From: Crocinitomicaceae bacterium
GTDB lineage: Bacteria; Bacteroidota; Bacteroidia; Flavobacteriales_D; Crocinitomicaceae
Assembly (NCBI GenBank): GCA_016708105.1
Contig: JADJGJ010000002.1
Span: forward strand, 558,001 to 622,000
Reading direction: 5' to 3'
DNA length: 64,000 nt
The position numbers and the translations under genes are program-made. Of this stretch, positions 1-8,942 are shown piece after piece (position 1 is the stretch's first letter; every line of letters begins with the position of its first letter). The notes beneath the pieces are model-generated. The model had not been told where the DNA came from and did no database searches. It saw only the letters and a program-made list of their open reading frames with translations.

Positions 1-796
1 TGTCAAGCACGATTAGTTTAAGTTCTTTTGGATTCTGCTTTGATAATTCTTGAATAAAATATTGAAAGCAATCTGTATTACAATAAGGCAGTTCCAACAA
101 AAAGCTATCTCCATTTATTGGTGAGAATGCTCCATATAGGTATGTGTTTTCGAATTTGTGTTGATAAGTACAAACGGGTTTTACCCCTTTGCTGTTAGAA
201 CCCGCCCTGTTCTTGTGAGTAGTCCAAATCGACTCTCATCCTGGCAATAAATATTAATGCTTTTATAGCATCCCAATAGTGGTTTTACTTTGTCTTTACA
301 GATTCGTTTGAAGTTTTTTAAAAGTAGCAACCGCTTCTTTATCCTTTTAATATGACTCTTGCGGGTACTTTTAACGATGCGCCAAAGTGCCTTTTAACAT
401 AATGACGCAAGCTGTTGTAATTAACTCCTTTAATAAAATTATTTTCCACCCACGCATGTAATTGTTTGTAGCTTGAAAATGCGGCATCCTCTGAACAAAG
501 CTTCAATTTAATTTTCTTATGCACAGACTTACTTATTATGGAGGGCTTAAATCCAATTCTACCATCCTTTAATAATTCGGATATACCGCCCTTTTGATAT
601 TTAGTCCGCCATGTCTGAATACTGTTGTGATTTACACCTATCAGTTCCGCTAATTCATTCTTGCCTAATGCTCGATCAGAACGCTTGATCTCAATAAGCA
701 TTTTTATTTTCGGACCGTGGTGGTCTGCAGATTTTTTAAGAGACTTCTTAAGTCCTTAAGCGATTCTTTCACCGTAATAGAGAGTGCATTTGCCAT
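1..796 (-). pseudogene. decayed IS630-family transposase, cut by the window edge
   Basis: Reading the minus strand in all three frames gives pieces of one IS630/Tc1-mariner-type transposase. There is an N-terminal stretch from the ATG at 796, a helix-turn-helix part at 701-339 containing NELAELIGVNHNSIQTWR, then DDE-domain pieces with QDESRFGL (about 250-230) and LIVLD at the window start. These match the first two acidic blocks of IS630 enzymes. The pieces lie in different frames, with breaks near 745, 350, 318 and 185, so no intact product can be made without several frameshifts. IS630 elements can use one frameshift, but four breaks indicate decay. The third acidic residue would lie outside the window. 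No terminal repeats were identified in the 270 bases between this and the next gene, which hold nothing else I recognise. Confidence 0.8.
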
Positions 797-1069
797 ACCT
801 CAAATATATAGCATATATACATTAGTCTAATATAGTTCAAGAAAAGATATTGACAATTTACTTGTTAATATCAGACTATTCTATAATAGCTAATGGTATA
901 ACTCAATTAAAAACTGCTAAACAAATTCATCTGTGTTAAAACTTAAATCACATAACTAAAAAGAAAAACATTTCTCAGGCAGAAGCAACTTTTACCTGAA
1001 GATAACCGTTAGTTAAAACGATGTTTGATTTGAGACATTAATTGCAGAAGAAAAAAAAACTTAAAAGAA

Positions 1070-3970
1070 ATGAAAACAAATTGGCTGAACAGAAATTTAC
1101 TCGTGATTGCACTTCTTGCCGGAGGCGCAATTCAAGGTTTTTCTCAGACTACGGTGAGTTTCCCTTTTACGGGTGCTCCAACTTCGTGGACAGTTCCAAA
1201 CTGTGTAACCAGCATCACCATTACGGTGGCAGGTGCGCAAGGCGGTAACGCGCTAGATGGCGCAAGTTATACCGGATCAGCGGGAACCCCAGTATTGGGT
1301 GGTGAAGGTGCGGTTGTAACTGCAACTATTCCGGTTACGCCTGGTGATGTTATTGATATCAACGTAGGCGGACAAGGAACAATTGGTGGCCCAGGCTACA
1401 ATGGTGGTGGAACAGGTAACTTTTCAACGGATGGAAATTTAGTAAATGGTTCTGCCGGTGGTGGTGGATCAACCAATGTGAATTTAAATGGTAGCCCAAT
1501 TATCATTGCTGCAGGCGGTGGTGGTGCCGGCGGAGGATCTTATTCTTTTGGTGCTGAAACCAATATTGGTGGTGACGGTGGTTGTGCAACAGGTCAGGCT
1601 CCTTCTCCAGGTTCACCTTGGATTGGAACCGGTGGTGGTGGTGGAACACAATTTGCTCCGGGTGCCGGTGGTGCTCCATGGGCTGGTGTTCCTACAGGTG
1701 GTTTTGCCGGTGTAGGCGGAACAGGTGGTCAAGGTGGAATTTGGCAAACTGCTCCTGGTGGCGGTGGCGGTGGCGGCTACTTTGGCGGTGGCGGTGGCGG
1801 TAATGATGGTTGCTGTACCGGCGCTAATGGTGGCGCAGGTGGCGGTGGCGGATCAAGTCTTGTACCTGGTGGTGCCGGATGTACGCAAGGTGCTAATACC
1901 GGAAACGGATATGTAACTATAACTTATACCGGCGGCGGATCAACTGCTTCTCTTTCTCCGGCTGCAATTTGTGAAGGCTCAACTACAACTTTATCTTTGG
2001 TTGGTTCTGTAAGTCCCTTTAACTGGGAAAGTTCTTCTGATGGTGGTGTAACTTGGACTACCATGCCGGGTGCAACAACAACTCCTTATGTTACCGGTGC
2101 ACTTTCTCAAGACATGTGTTACAGAGCTTTTGAACCAGGCGGTGGATGTTCTGGTACATCATATTCTAACGTTATTTGTGTTACTGTAAATCCAATGCCT
2201 ACACCTAACGCCGGTTTGGATGATACTATTTGTTTTCCTACCGGTTATGTTCTGCAAGGAACTTCAGCTGGTGGTACAACTGCATGGACTCAATATACAG
2301 GTGCTGGTGCAACTGCATTTGCTCCTAGTGCAGCGGTATTGAATGCCACAGCTACTCCAACTGCTGCGGGTGCGTATCAATATATTTTATCTGAATCTGA
2401 CCCAAGCGGTATTTGTCCGGCAGGTAAAGATACTGTAGCAATTTTCTTTGCAGATGAAAATCATACAACATCTTTCACTGACCCAACATGTAACGGATAC
2501 GCTGATGGATCAATCACCATTACATCTACCGGAAATATCGGTGCAATTAATTATAGTTATGACGGCGGAGCTTCTTACGTTGCATCTAATACATCTGGCT
2601 TGACAATGCCTGCCGGAACTTATACCGTTATCTCAGAAGATTATTTCGGATGTTCACATCAAAGTGTTGTGACTTTAACTGATCCTCCATTGGTGATTGT
2701 TTCTGTTTCTAACGATACTACGGTTTGTGAAAATGGTACAGCAACTGTTTCTGCAAGTGCTACCGGTGGAACAACTTATTCATATCATTGGTCAATGACT
2801 GCTGACCTCGGAGCAGTTCAAACAGTGAGCCCTACCGTTGCTGAAAATATTACCGTGTTTGCTGAAAATGAAGTGGGCTGCGTATCTGCTCCTTTGGATA
2901 TTGACATTACACTGCATGCTCCAATCACAGCAACAATTACGGTGAATGATAGTATTTGTCCGGGTTATGATTCTCAGCATACTGTTGTGCCTGCCGGTGG
3001 ATACATGGGATACAACTATGCATGGACAGCAAATGGATCAGCCATCATGGCGGTGAATCCTGTGCTTGATATTAACCCAACTTCAAATACAAATTATTGT
3101 GTAACGGTTACTGATGCCTGTGAAAGTACTCCACGTGTTGTGTGCACGGCTACTATTATGCGTGAAGTTCCAAATCCAATTTTTACTTCTGATACTACGC
3201 AAGGTTGTTCACCAACTATTATTGAATTCCAAGATTTGACAACTTTGATGGCTCCTGCCTATGTTGATTCAGTTACTTGGATCATTGAAGGAATTATGTA
3301 CCATGATCTGGTACCATTCAGTCATACGTTTGTAAATGTGGGTTCTTATGATATTTGGTTTGAGGTTTATACCAACTACGGTTGTCATAATTCTATTACT
3401 GTGGATGATTATATTACAGTACATCCTAACCCTGAAGCAATGTTCTATGCTAACCCAAATCCAACAACCATCTTCAATACAGAAGTAGATTTCAATAATT
3501 TGTCAACTCCTGGCGCTAATACCTATTACTGGTCTTTCACCGGTGGAAATCCAACTAGTTCAATGGATGAAAGTCCAACCGTTGTTTACCCGGAAGGTAT
3601 AGCCAATGAATATCCGGTTCAGCTGATTGTGGTGAATGAATTTAACTGCCCAGATACCGTTGTAGGAATTGTAGACGTACAAAGTGATATCCTCATTTTT
3701 GCTCCAAACGCTTTCACACCAGATGGTGATGAATTCAATGAGACATGGAGAATTTATATTGATGGTATTGATATCTATGATTTCCACCTGACAGTATTTA
3801 ATCGCTGGGGTGAAATTGTTTGGGAATCATACAACCCTGAAGGACAGTGGGACGGAACATACGGTTCTACAAAGGCAAAAACAGGCACCTATGTGTGGGT
3901 GATTGAAGCAAAAGATAAATTCTCTGATAAAAAAGTTGAATGGCGCGGACACGTTACCGTTCTGAAATAA
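1070..3970 (+). CDS. T9SS-exported glycine-rich surface protein with gliding-motility-type C-terminal domain
   Basis: 966 residues. A signal peptide covers about residues 1-26, ending GFSQ. Residues about 45-300 form a very Gly-rich region with many GGGGG runs, resembling glycine-rich secreted domains. After that come Ig-like/PKD-like stretches with paired cysteines, a PKD-like segment at about 800-870, and a C-terminal block of about 90 residues starting near IFAPNAFTPDGDEFNETW and containing VFNRWGEIVW and WDGTY. That block is the CHU_C / gliding motility-associated C-terminal domain (type B T9SS sorting signal), so the protein is expected to cross the outer membrane through T9SS and be displayed or released. 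It stands alone, with a good terminator directly after it. The start is the ATG that gives a complete signal peptide. Function beyond surface or adhesive role is not evident. Confidence 0.88.
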   Translation: MKTNWLNRNLLVIALLAGGAIQGFSQTTVSFPFTGAPTSWTVPNCVTSITITVAGAQGGNALDGASYTGSAGTPVLGGEGAVVTATIPVTPGDVIDINVGGQGTIGGPGYNGGGTGNFSTDGNLVNGSAGGGGSTNVNLNGSPIIIAAGGGGAGGGSYSFGAETNIGGDGGCATGQAPSPGSPWIGTGGGGGTQFAPGAGGAPWAGVPTGGFAGVGGTGGQGGIWQTAPGGGGGGGYFGGGGGGNDGCCTGANGGAGGGGGSSLVPGGAGCTQGANTGNGYVTITYTGGGSTASLSPAAICEGSTTTLSLVGSVSPFNWESSSDGGVTWTTMPGATTTPYVTGALSQDMCYRAFEPGGGCSGTSYSNVICVTVNPMPTPNAGLDDTICFPTGYVLQGTSAGGTTAWTQYTGAGATAFAPSAAVLNATATPTAAGAYQYILSESDPSGICPAGKDTVAIFFADENHTTSFTDPTCNGYADGSITITSTGNIGAINYSYDGGASYVASNTSGLTMPAGTYTVISEDYFGCSHQSVVTLTDPPLVIVSVSNDTTVCENGTATVSASATGGTTYSYHWSMTADLGAVQTVSPTVAENITVFAENEVGCVSAPLDIDITLHAPITATITVNDSICPGYDSQHTVVPAGGYMGYNYAWTANGSAIMAVNPVLDINPTSNTNYCVTVTDACESTPRVVCTATIMREVPNPIFTSDTTQGCSPTIIEFQDLTTLMAPAYVDSVTWIIEGIMYHDLVPFSHTFVNVGSYDIWFEVYTNYGCHNSITVDDYITVHPNPEAMFYANPNPTTIFNTEVDFNNLSTPGANTYYWSFTGGNPTSSMDESPTVVYPEGIANEYPVQLIVVNEFNCPDTVVGIVDVQSDILIFAPNAFTPDGDEFNETWRIYIDGIDIYDFHLTVFNRWGEIVWESYNPEGQWDGTYGSTKAKTGTYVWVIEAKDKFSDKKVEWRGHVTVLK

Positions 3971-3992
3971 CTTAGTTTGATTTTTAAAGAAG

Positions 3993-4017
3993 CCCGGGTA
4001 ACTACCTGGGTTTTTTT
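3993..4017 (+). terminator. rho-independent terminator
   Basis: Seven-pair stem CCCGGGT/ACCTGGG (one G-U pair) with loop AACT at 3993-4010, followed by seven T. It ends the transcript of the glycine-rich T9SS protein. Confidence 0.85.
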
Positions 4018-4130
4018 ATTTTATTCAATTTAGCATTTCTTGTAAATTCATTTCTGTTTGAACTTTTTACTTTGCTTACTTTTACATCGGTAGGATATTC
4101 AATCTTATCTGTTATACAAGTTTTTGATCT

Positions 4131-5186
4131 ATGCAGTTTGAAAAAAATGTTTTAATTACGGGCGGCGCAGGATTTATTGGTTCACATGTGGTGCGCCTAT
4201 TTGTAAATAAATATCCGCAGTATAAAATTTTCAATCTTGATAAATTAACCTATGCCGGCAATCTTGACAACCTGCGTGATGTTGAGAAAAAATCAAACTA
4301 TGAATTTATCAAAGCAGACATTCAAGACAAAGACAAATTAGTTCAAATTTTTGAGCAAAGAAAAATCACACACGTAGTTCATCTTGCTGCAGAATCTCAT
4401 GTTGACAGATCAATCAGCGGCCCCGTAGAATTTATCATGACCAATATTGTTGGTACCGTAAATTTGCTTGAGGCAGCAAGAAGTTTTTGGAAAGATGGTG
4501 ACCATATTTTTTATCATGTTTCAACCGATGAAGTATATGGTTCGCTTGGTGCTGAAGGATTTTTCACGGAAGAAACCGCGTATGATCCACGCAGCCCCTA
4601 CTCAGCATCCAAGGCAAGTTCAGACCACCTGGTGAGAGCGTATTTTCACACCTACAAATTGCCGATTAAAATTTCAAATTGCTCTAATAATTATGGGGGT
4701 CATCATTTTCCTGAAAAATTGATTCCGTTGATGATTAATAATATTCAGCACAATAAACCATTACCGGTTTATGGTAAAGGAGAAAATGTGCGTGATTGGT
4801 TGTGGGTTGAAGATCACGCGCGGGCAATTGATTTGATTTTTCATCACGGTAAAGTAGGGGAATCATACAACGTAGGCGGACATAATGAATGGAAAAACAT
4901 TGATTTGGTAAAATTTTTATGTCGCCTCATGGATCGGAAATTGAATCGCGCCGAAGGCACTTCGGAAAAATTGATCACGTATGTAACAGATCGCGCAGGG
5001 CATGATTTGCGTTATGCTATTGATGCTTCCAAAATTGAAAAAGAATTAGGATGGAAACCAACCATTCAATTTGAAGAAGGATTAGAAAAAACAGTTGACT
5101 GGTATTTAGAAAATCAAGCTTGGATTCAGAATGTCACTTCAGGCGCCTATCAAAAATATTATCAGCAACATTATGAGAATCGTTGA
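4131..5186 (+). CDS. rfbB: dTDP-glucose 4,6-dehydratase
   Basis: 351 residues, the normal length of the family. It converts dTDP-glucose to dTDP-4-keto-6-deoxyglucose, the second step towards dTDP-rhamnose and related sugars of surface polysaccharide. Visible are the NAD-binding GGAGFIGSH at residues 10-18, the catalytic STDEVYG with its Asp-Glu pair, the YSASK active-site Tyr-Lys, and NNYGGHHFPEK typical of RfbB. It is a single gene here. The convergent lipoprotein gene follows at 58 bases, and rfbA, rfbC and rfbD are not adjacent. An RmlD-like reductase lies far away at 45788-46684. Confidence 0.95.
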   Translation: MQFEKNVLITGGAGFIGSHVVRLFVNKYPQYKIFNLDKLTYAGNLDNLRDVEKKSNYEFIKADIQDKDKLVQIFEQRKITHVVHLAAESHVDRSISGPVEFIMTNIVGTVNLLEAARSFWKDGDHIFYHVSTDEVYGSLGAEGFFTEETAYDPRSPYSASKASSDHLVRAYFHTYKLPIKISNCSNNYGGHHFPEKLIPLMINNIQHNKPLPVYGKGENVRDWLWVEDHARAIDLIFHHGKVGESYNVGGHNEWKNIDLVKFLCRLMDRKLNRAEGTSEKLITYVTDRAGHDLRYAIDASKIEKELGWKPTIQFEEGLEKTVDWYLENQAWIQNVTSGAYQKYYQQHYENR

Positions 5187-5244
5187 GAAAAAAATTCCAT
5201 TTCTCTAAGTTTGTGCTGGTAGTTTGTTAGGAATCGTATACCAT

Positions 5245-6045
5245 TTAATTAGTCACCAAGGTATCTGTTTCATTCAAGTGATTGTACATTTCTTTGTGAA
5301 GATACTCAGGTAAAAAAACATCTTGTGTACTGCGCGCACCTAAAACAAGTACAATTAAAATGCTGGGGCGTTGGTATGATTTACGATAATCAGGTATGGG
5401 TTTAACGGCTATCCCCATCGTTCTAAAATCATTTGAAAAAATTATCCTGCGCAGCTCACCTGATGAAATTTTATCTGAGAAATTAACAAGTAATTGTTGT
5501 TCTGAAATCGGGTACACTGGTTCAGGTTCCAAATTTTTTGATTCTGATTTTTTTGGAATTTTCCCTTTGTAACAGTTGATGGGACTGCTGCCAACAAAAT
5601 TATCGTAGTAATATGCATCACCCAATTCTAAATCCAGAATATCTAATTTGAAGGCAAAAATTTCACATGCCTTGTATTTTGAATGATCACGTTGCAGAAT
5701 GTATTTAACTGAGCGTCGTTCTTTTCTGCAACGGTCTGTATTTATTTTTCTGCTGTCGGACATGCCGGCTAGAAGTGTCTGCGCTATTTGCGAGTAAAGC
5801 GTATCCGTGATAAAAATATTTCTCTTTTTCTTTGTTCTTAAGGCGTTGGTTGCATCAAAAAGTATTGAATTGAAATGTTCATATTCAAATTGATTCAGCC
5901 GAATAGGTGAACTGCTTGCCGTTTCAGTTTCAGCTTGCGGAATTGATGGCTGCACCTGATGAACACGCTTATAAAATCGCTTGCTGTAATCAGATTGGCA
6001 AGACAGAAAAATAAATAATATGACAAGGCTGATACTACTCCGCAT
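5245..6045 (-). CDS. probable lipoprotein, possibly a divergent CAP-domain protein
   Basis: Not recognised with certainty. The ATG at 6045 gives a short hydrophobic leader ending FLSC, a plausible lipoprotein signal. An upstream ATG at 6063 is also possible and would enlarge the overlap with the LRR gene. After a linker, the segment FNSILFDATNALR (about residue 60) followed by a helix with AQTLLAGM, and near the C-terminus SGELRRIIFSNDFRTMGIAV then a beta-like ILIVLVLG, are laid out like the CAP/SCP (YkwD-type) fold, which has an N-terminal helix with NxxR and a late 'mG.a' strand. The usual CAP histidines are not obvious. The gene overlaps the end of the upstream LRR gene, so the two are probably co-transcribed. 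Confidence 0.6.
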   Translation of the reverse strand: MRSSISLVILFIFLSCQSDYSKRFYKRVHQVQPSIPQAETETASSSPIRLNQFEYEHFNSILFDATNALRTKKKRNIFITDTLYSQIAQTLLAGMSDSRKINTDRCRKERRSVKYILQRDHSKYKACEIFAFKLDILDLELGDAYYYDNFVGSSPINCYKGKIPKKSESKNLEPEPVYPISEQQLLVNFSDKISSGELRRIIFSNDFRTMGIAVKPIPDYRKSYQRPSILIVLVLGARSTQDVFLPEYLHKEMYNHLNETDTLVTN

Positions 6046-8605
6046 GGATAAGAAAGTTGGCAAAACTTGATTTATTCATGTTTTCAATATTCAATAATTC
6101 AATTTCACAGATACCATTGTCACGTCGGTTAATCCAACTGTGATAGATGCCAACCAATACCGATGAAAGCATAACCGCAATAGTTGTTTTTGATCCTTTG
6201 TCAAAAAACGCTTCAGACCCCGGCGGAAAATTTATGACTGAATTTTTGTCGTGATCTATGATGATAATTTCTTTTGAATCGGCTTGCATCAAATCTCCGG
6301 CAGATTTGGTAATAAATTCACGACGAAGGTTTGTAGGACTCAACATACGCGATCGAATATCGCAATTCCATACTCCAAAGCCATCTATTTGAAAAGCTCT
6401 GACAACACTGCCTTCTCCGGCGTATGAGTTGAGGTAATCGGCTTCTGTTGCTCTCAATTCTTGTCTTGCTTTTTCTTCTTCAATAGCTCGTTTTTTTAAC
6501 TCGTTTGCTCGTCTGGTAATTTCTGATTTCAACCGGTTTCTGTTTTTGGCCCGCAAGCGGCGTGATAGTTTCCAGTGACGAAGAAATCTCTTATAAAACA
6601 ATTTTGATTCGTTCATTTTTTGACTCGATGTCAATTCTTTTGGATACGTGTTTACAGGCAGTGATATAACGGTGTCTTTAAATAAAAAACTCATTAAAAA
6701 CCGGTCATTTTCATGGTCGGGAATTAATTCAATATTGGCCAGATAATTTGGACCGGCACGACGATAAATCTTTGTTTTAGGAATACGCAAGCGTTCATAT
6801 TTGTCTTCACAAAATTCATTCAAACTATCTAAGAAGTTGAAATAATATTTTGCACTGTCACCTTCAAATATCAATTTTTGCGAACCAAAAAAGTTACCTA
6901 CGTAATCAGGTTCAAATACGCGCATATAATCTTCATTGTTATCGTTGGATTTATGTTTTGAAGATGAAAATTTTCTGAAAGTAATACTGAAACTCTCGTA
7001 ATTATGATCCCATTTTACCACCGGAATAAACCGGTCAGTTTGAAACTGTATCTGCGAAAAAACAAACTCTTTAAAATCAATGGCAAGAATGGAATCAAGT
7101 TTTTCCTGATCATATTTGAACGGCTGCACCACTTCATTTTCACCTTTTAATTGCCACACTCCGTTTTCATCTAATTGATACAAACTCATGCCCGGATTTG
7201 CGCTCATGCTGTTCATGTTTACTTCAATGGGTTGCTCAGGATTTATAAAAAGAGGGTTCCCCTGATTGTCTGTTGCCTCAATACTGAACATGCCTCCGGA
7301 TGAGAATAGCATCGTTTCTCCATCTTCTGTTGCAGTCATGGTAATACCTGAGAAAAATATTTCAGCTGGATTTGAATAGGTTTGATACTCCATCTGCACT
7401 TCACCGGTATAATAATTTCCATTTTGATCAACTAGTGCATTGGCAGGTATTTTCAAATCCATAATTCCCAAATCAACTTCTATGTCTTTGCCGGCTACAA
7501 AGGTTGTTTGCTGCGGTGCTTCAACAAATTGTTCAAACGGTGGACTAATGCCAACATTTGGTGTAATGGGTTCTCTGCTCAACAGTTCAATATCAGGTCG
7601 TGATTCAGCAAAAGCATCTACCTCATTACGCGGCAAGGGATTATTTCTTAAATCAATAAATTTTACAGATTTATTTTTTGCAAGCGGAGCCAAACTGAAT
7701 GTGCCGCAATTCACCAGCGTGATGCTATCTGTTTTCAAATCTAAAAATGGAACCAGCTGGTCTGCCGGAATATTATGAAATTCAATTTGCCCGGGATTAG
7801 AATATGTATTCAATAAATCTACTAATACGTCTGGCTTTTCAAAAATACAGGCGTCAAATACAAGATGCTGAATGGGTGTAGAATTTATTGCTCTTGGAAA
7901 TTCACGAATAGTAGAATTTTTTACTGTGAGTTTATGTGTGTTCAACAGGCTGAAATCTTTTGGAAAATAATCCACATGACTTATTGTAAGTTCATCCAGT
8001 TTATCAAAGAAACTCAAGGTGAATAATACGGCAGAAGTTTTAACTGCAGTATTACCATCCAAATATATTTTTTTTAATGACCACCAGTATCCTGTCACCC
8101 ATCCCATTTCATGCAGTTCATTTTGTGAAATATCAATGGTTTTCAAATTTGAAAGTTCCATCATGGAGTAGGGGAGATTGGTGAGCCGGTTGTTTGAAAG
8201 CAAACAGGTGGTCAGATTTTTTTGTTTCCCTAAATTTTCAGGCAAATTCAATAAACCACATGATGATAAATCAAGATGAGAAAGATTGAATGTTGCTGTT
8301 TCAAAAACTTCGTTCAAATCACTTGCGCTTAATCCCTGATTTGAGGATAAGTCTAAATACTTTAAATTTTTTAATTGAGCTAAACCTGCGGGCAATTTCA
8401 TGATTCCGTTGTTAGATAAGTTTAGCACCTGCAAATTGCTGCACAATAAAATTTCTGACGGAAACACTGTGAGTCCTTGGTAGCTTAAATCTATTTCAGT
8501 AATGCTGCCTTCTTTGCCTTGAATGTCTTTTAAATCAGTTACCCGCGTTGCAAATGAGAAAGAATGAAAGCAAACGAGCAGAATAATGGTTTTACATATT
8601 TTCAT
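6035..8605 (-). CDS. secreted leucine-rich-repeat protein with basic coiled coil
   Basis: 856 residues. A signal peptide covers about residues 1-20 (MKICKTIILLVCFHSFSFA). Residues about 35-335 are leucine-rich repeats of the LxxLxLSxNxLxxLP kind, for example LQVLNLSNNGIMKLP and LKTIDISQNELHEM. A second domain at about 345-460 (PANALVDQNG, GEVQMEYQTYSNPAEIF) is a beta-rich module I have seen in other Bacteroidota surface proteins. It is followed by a long tail with a Lys/Arg/Glu-rich helix at about 685-735, likely a coiled coil. I see no T9SS sorting domain at the C-terminus, so it may stay in the periplasm or outer membrane. Its last 11 bases or more overlap the start of the CAP-like lipoprotein gene, which suggests that the two products work together. 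Confidence 0.8.
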   Translation of the reverse strand: MKICKTIILLVCFHSFSFATRVTDLKDIQGKEGSITEIDLSYQGLTVFPSEILLCSNLQVLNLSNNGIMKLPAGLAQLKNLKYLDLSSNQGLSASDLNEVFETATFNLSHLDLSSCGLLNLPENLGKQKNLTTCLLSNNRLTNLPYSMMELSNLKTIDISQNELHEMGWVTGYWWSLKKIYLDGNTAVKTSAVLFTLSFFDKLDELTISHVDYFPKDFSLLNTHKLTVKNSTIREFPRAINSTPIQHLVFDACIFEKPDVLVDLLNTYSNPGQIEFHNIPADQLVPFLDLKTDSITLVNCGTFSLAPLAKNKSVKFIDLRNNPLPRNEVDAFAESRPDIELLSREPITPNVGISPPFEQFVEAPQQTTFVAGKDIEVDLGIMDLKIPANALVDQNGNYYTGEVQMEYQTYSNPAEIFFSGITMTATEDGETMLFSSGGMFSIEATDNQGNPLFINPEQPIEVNMNSMSANPGMSLYQLDENGVWQLKGENEVVQPFKYDQEKLDSILAIDFKEFVFSQIQFQTDRFIPVVKWDHNYESFSITFRKFSSSKHKSNDNNEDYMRVFEPDYVGNFFGSQKLIFEGDSAKYYFNFLDSLNEFCEDKYERLRIPKTKIYRRAGPNYLANIELIPDHENDRFLMSFLFKDTVISLPVNTYPKELTSSQKMNESKLFYKRFLRHWKLSRRLRAKNRNRLKSEITRRANELKKRAIEEEKARQELRATEADYLNSYAGEGSVVRAFQIDGFGVWNCDIRSRMLSPTNLRREFITKSAGDLMQADSKEIIIIDHDKNSVINFPPGSEAFFDKGSKTTIAVMLSSVLVGIYHSWINRRDNGICEIELLNIENMNKSSFANFLIHAE

Positions 8606-8942
8606 GGCGAAAAAAATTTCGTGAATAATTCAGTTTCATTTTTAATCAGTCTCAGGTATCATGATGTCATGAAAGGTGAAGCTGTAGTTATTAATGTCAG
8701 ATAAAAGAATTAGTAACTATAATCAAACGGCTTATAACGTACTTTCTTCTCTTGGTTAACGAATATTTAACATATTTTACTTTGAATCACCTCTCTGCCA
8801 ATGGCGCTTTATGCTTACTTCGGATGGATTTGTTGCTTCACTCACCAAAGTTCAAGAGCTTTTTTTGTAACTTGCACTAAATGATAGAGATCAATCTGAA
8901 AATTTGTAAGCGATACCATAACCGAATCAAATTCTTGATATT
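8606..8942. other. intergenic region between divergent genes
   Basis: 337 bases between the start of the LRR gene (minus) and the start of the Asp-rich repeat gene (plus). It must hold both promoters. It is AT-rich and I could not pick a convincing -33/-7 pair. No short ORF or RNA gene was seen. Confidence 0.5.

Noticed and set aside
1488..1916. Alternative plus-strand frames inside the glycine-rich region
   Set aside because: They come from GGT/GGC repeats read out of frame and give only Val/Leu- or Trp/Arg-rich low-complexity sequence.
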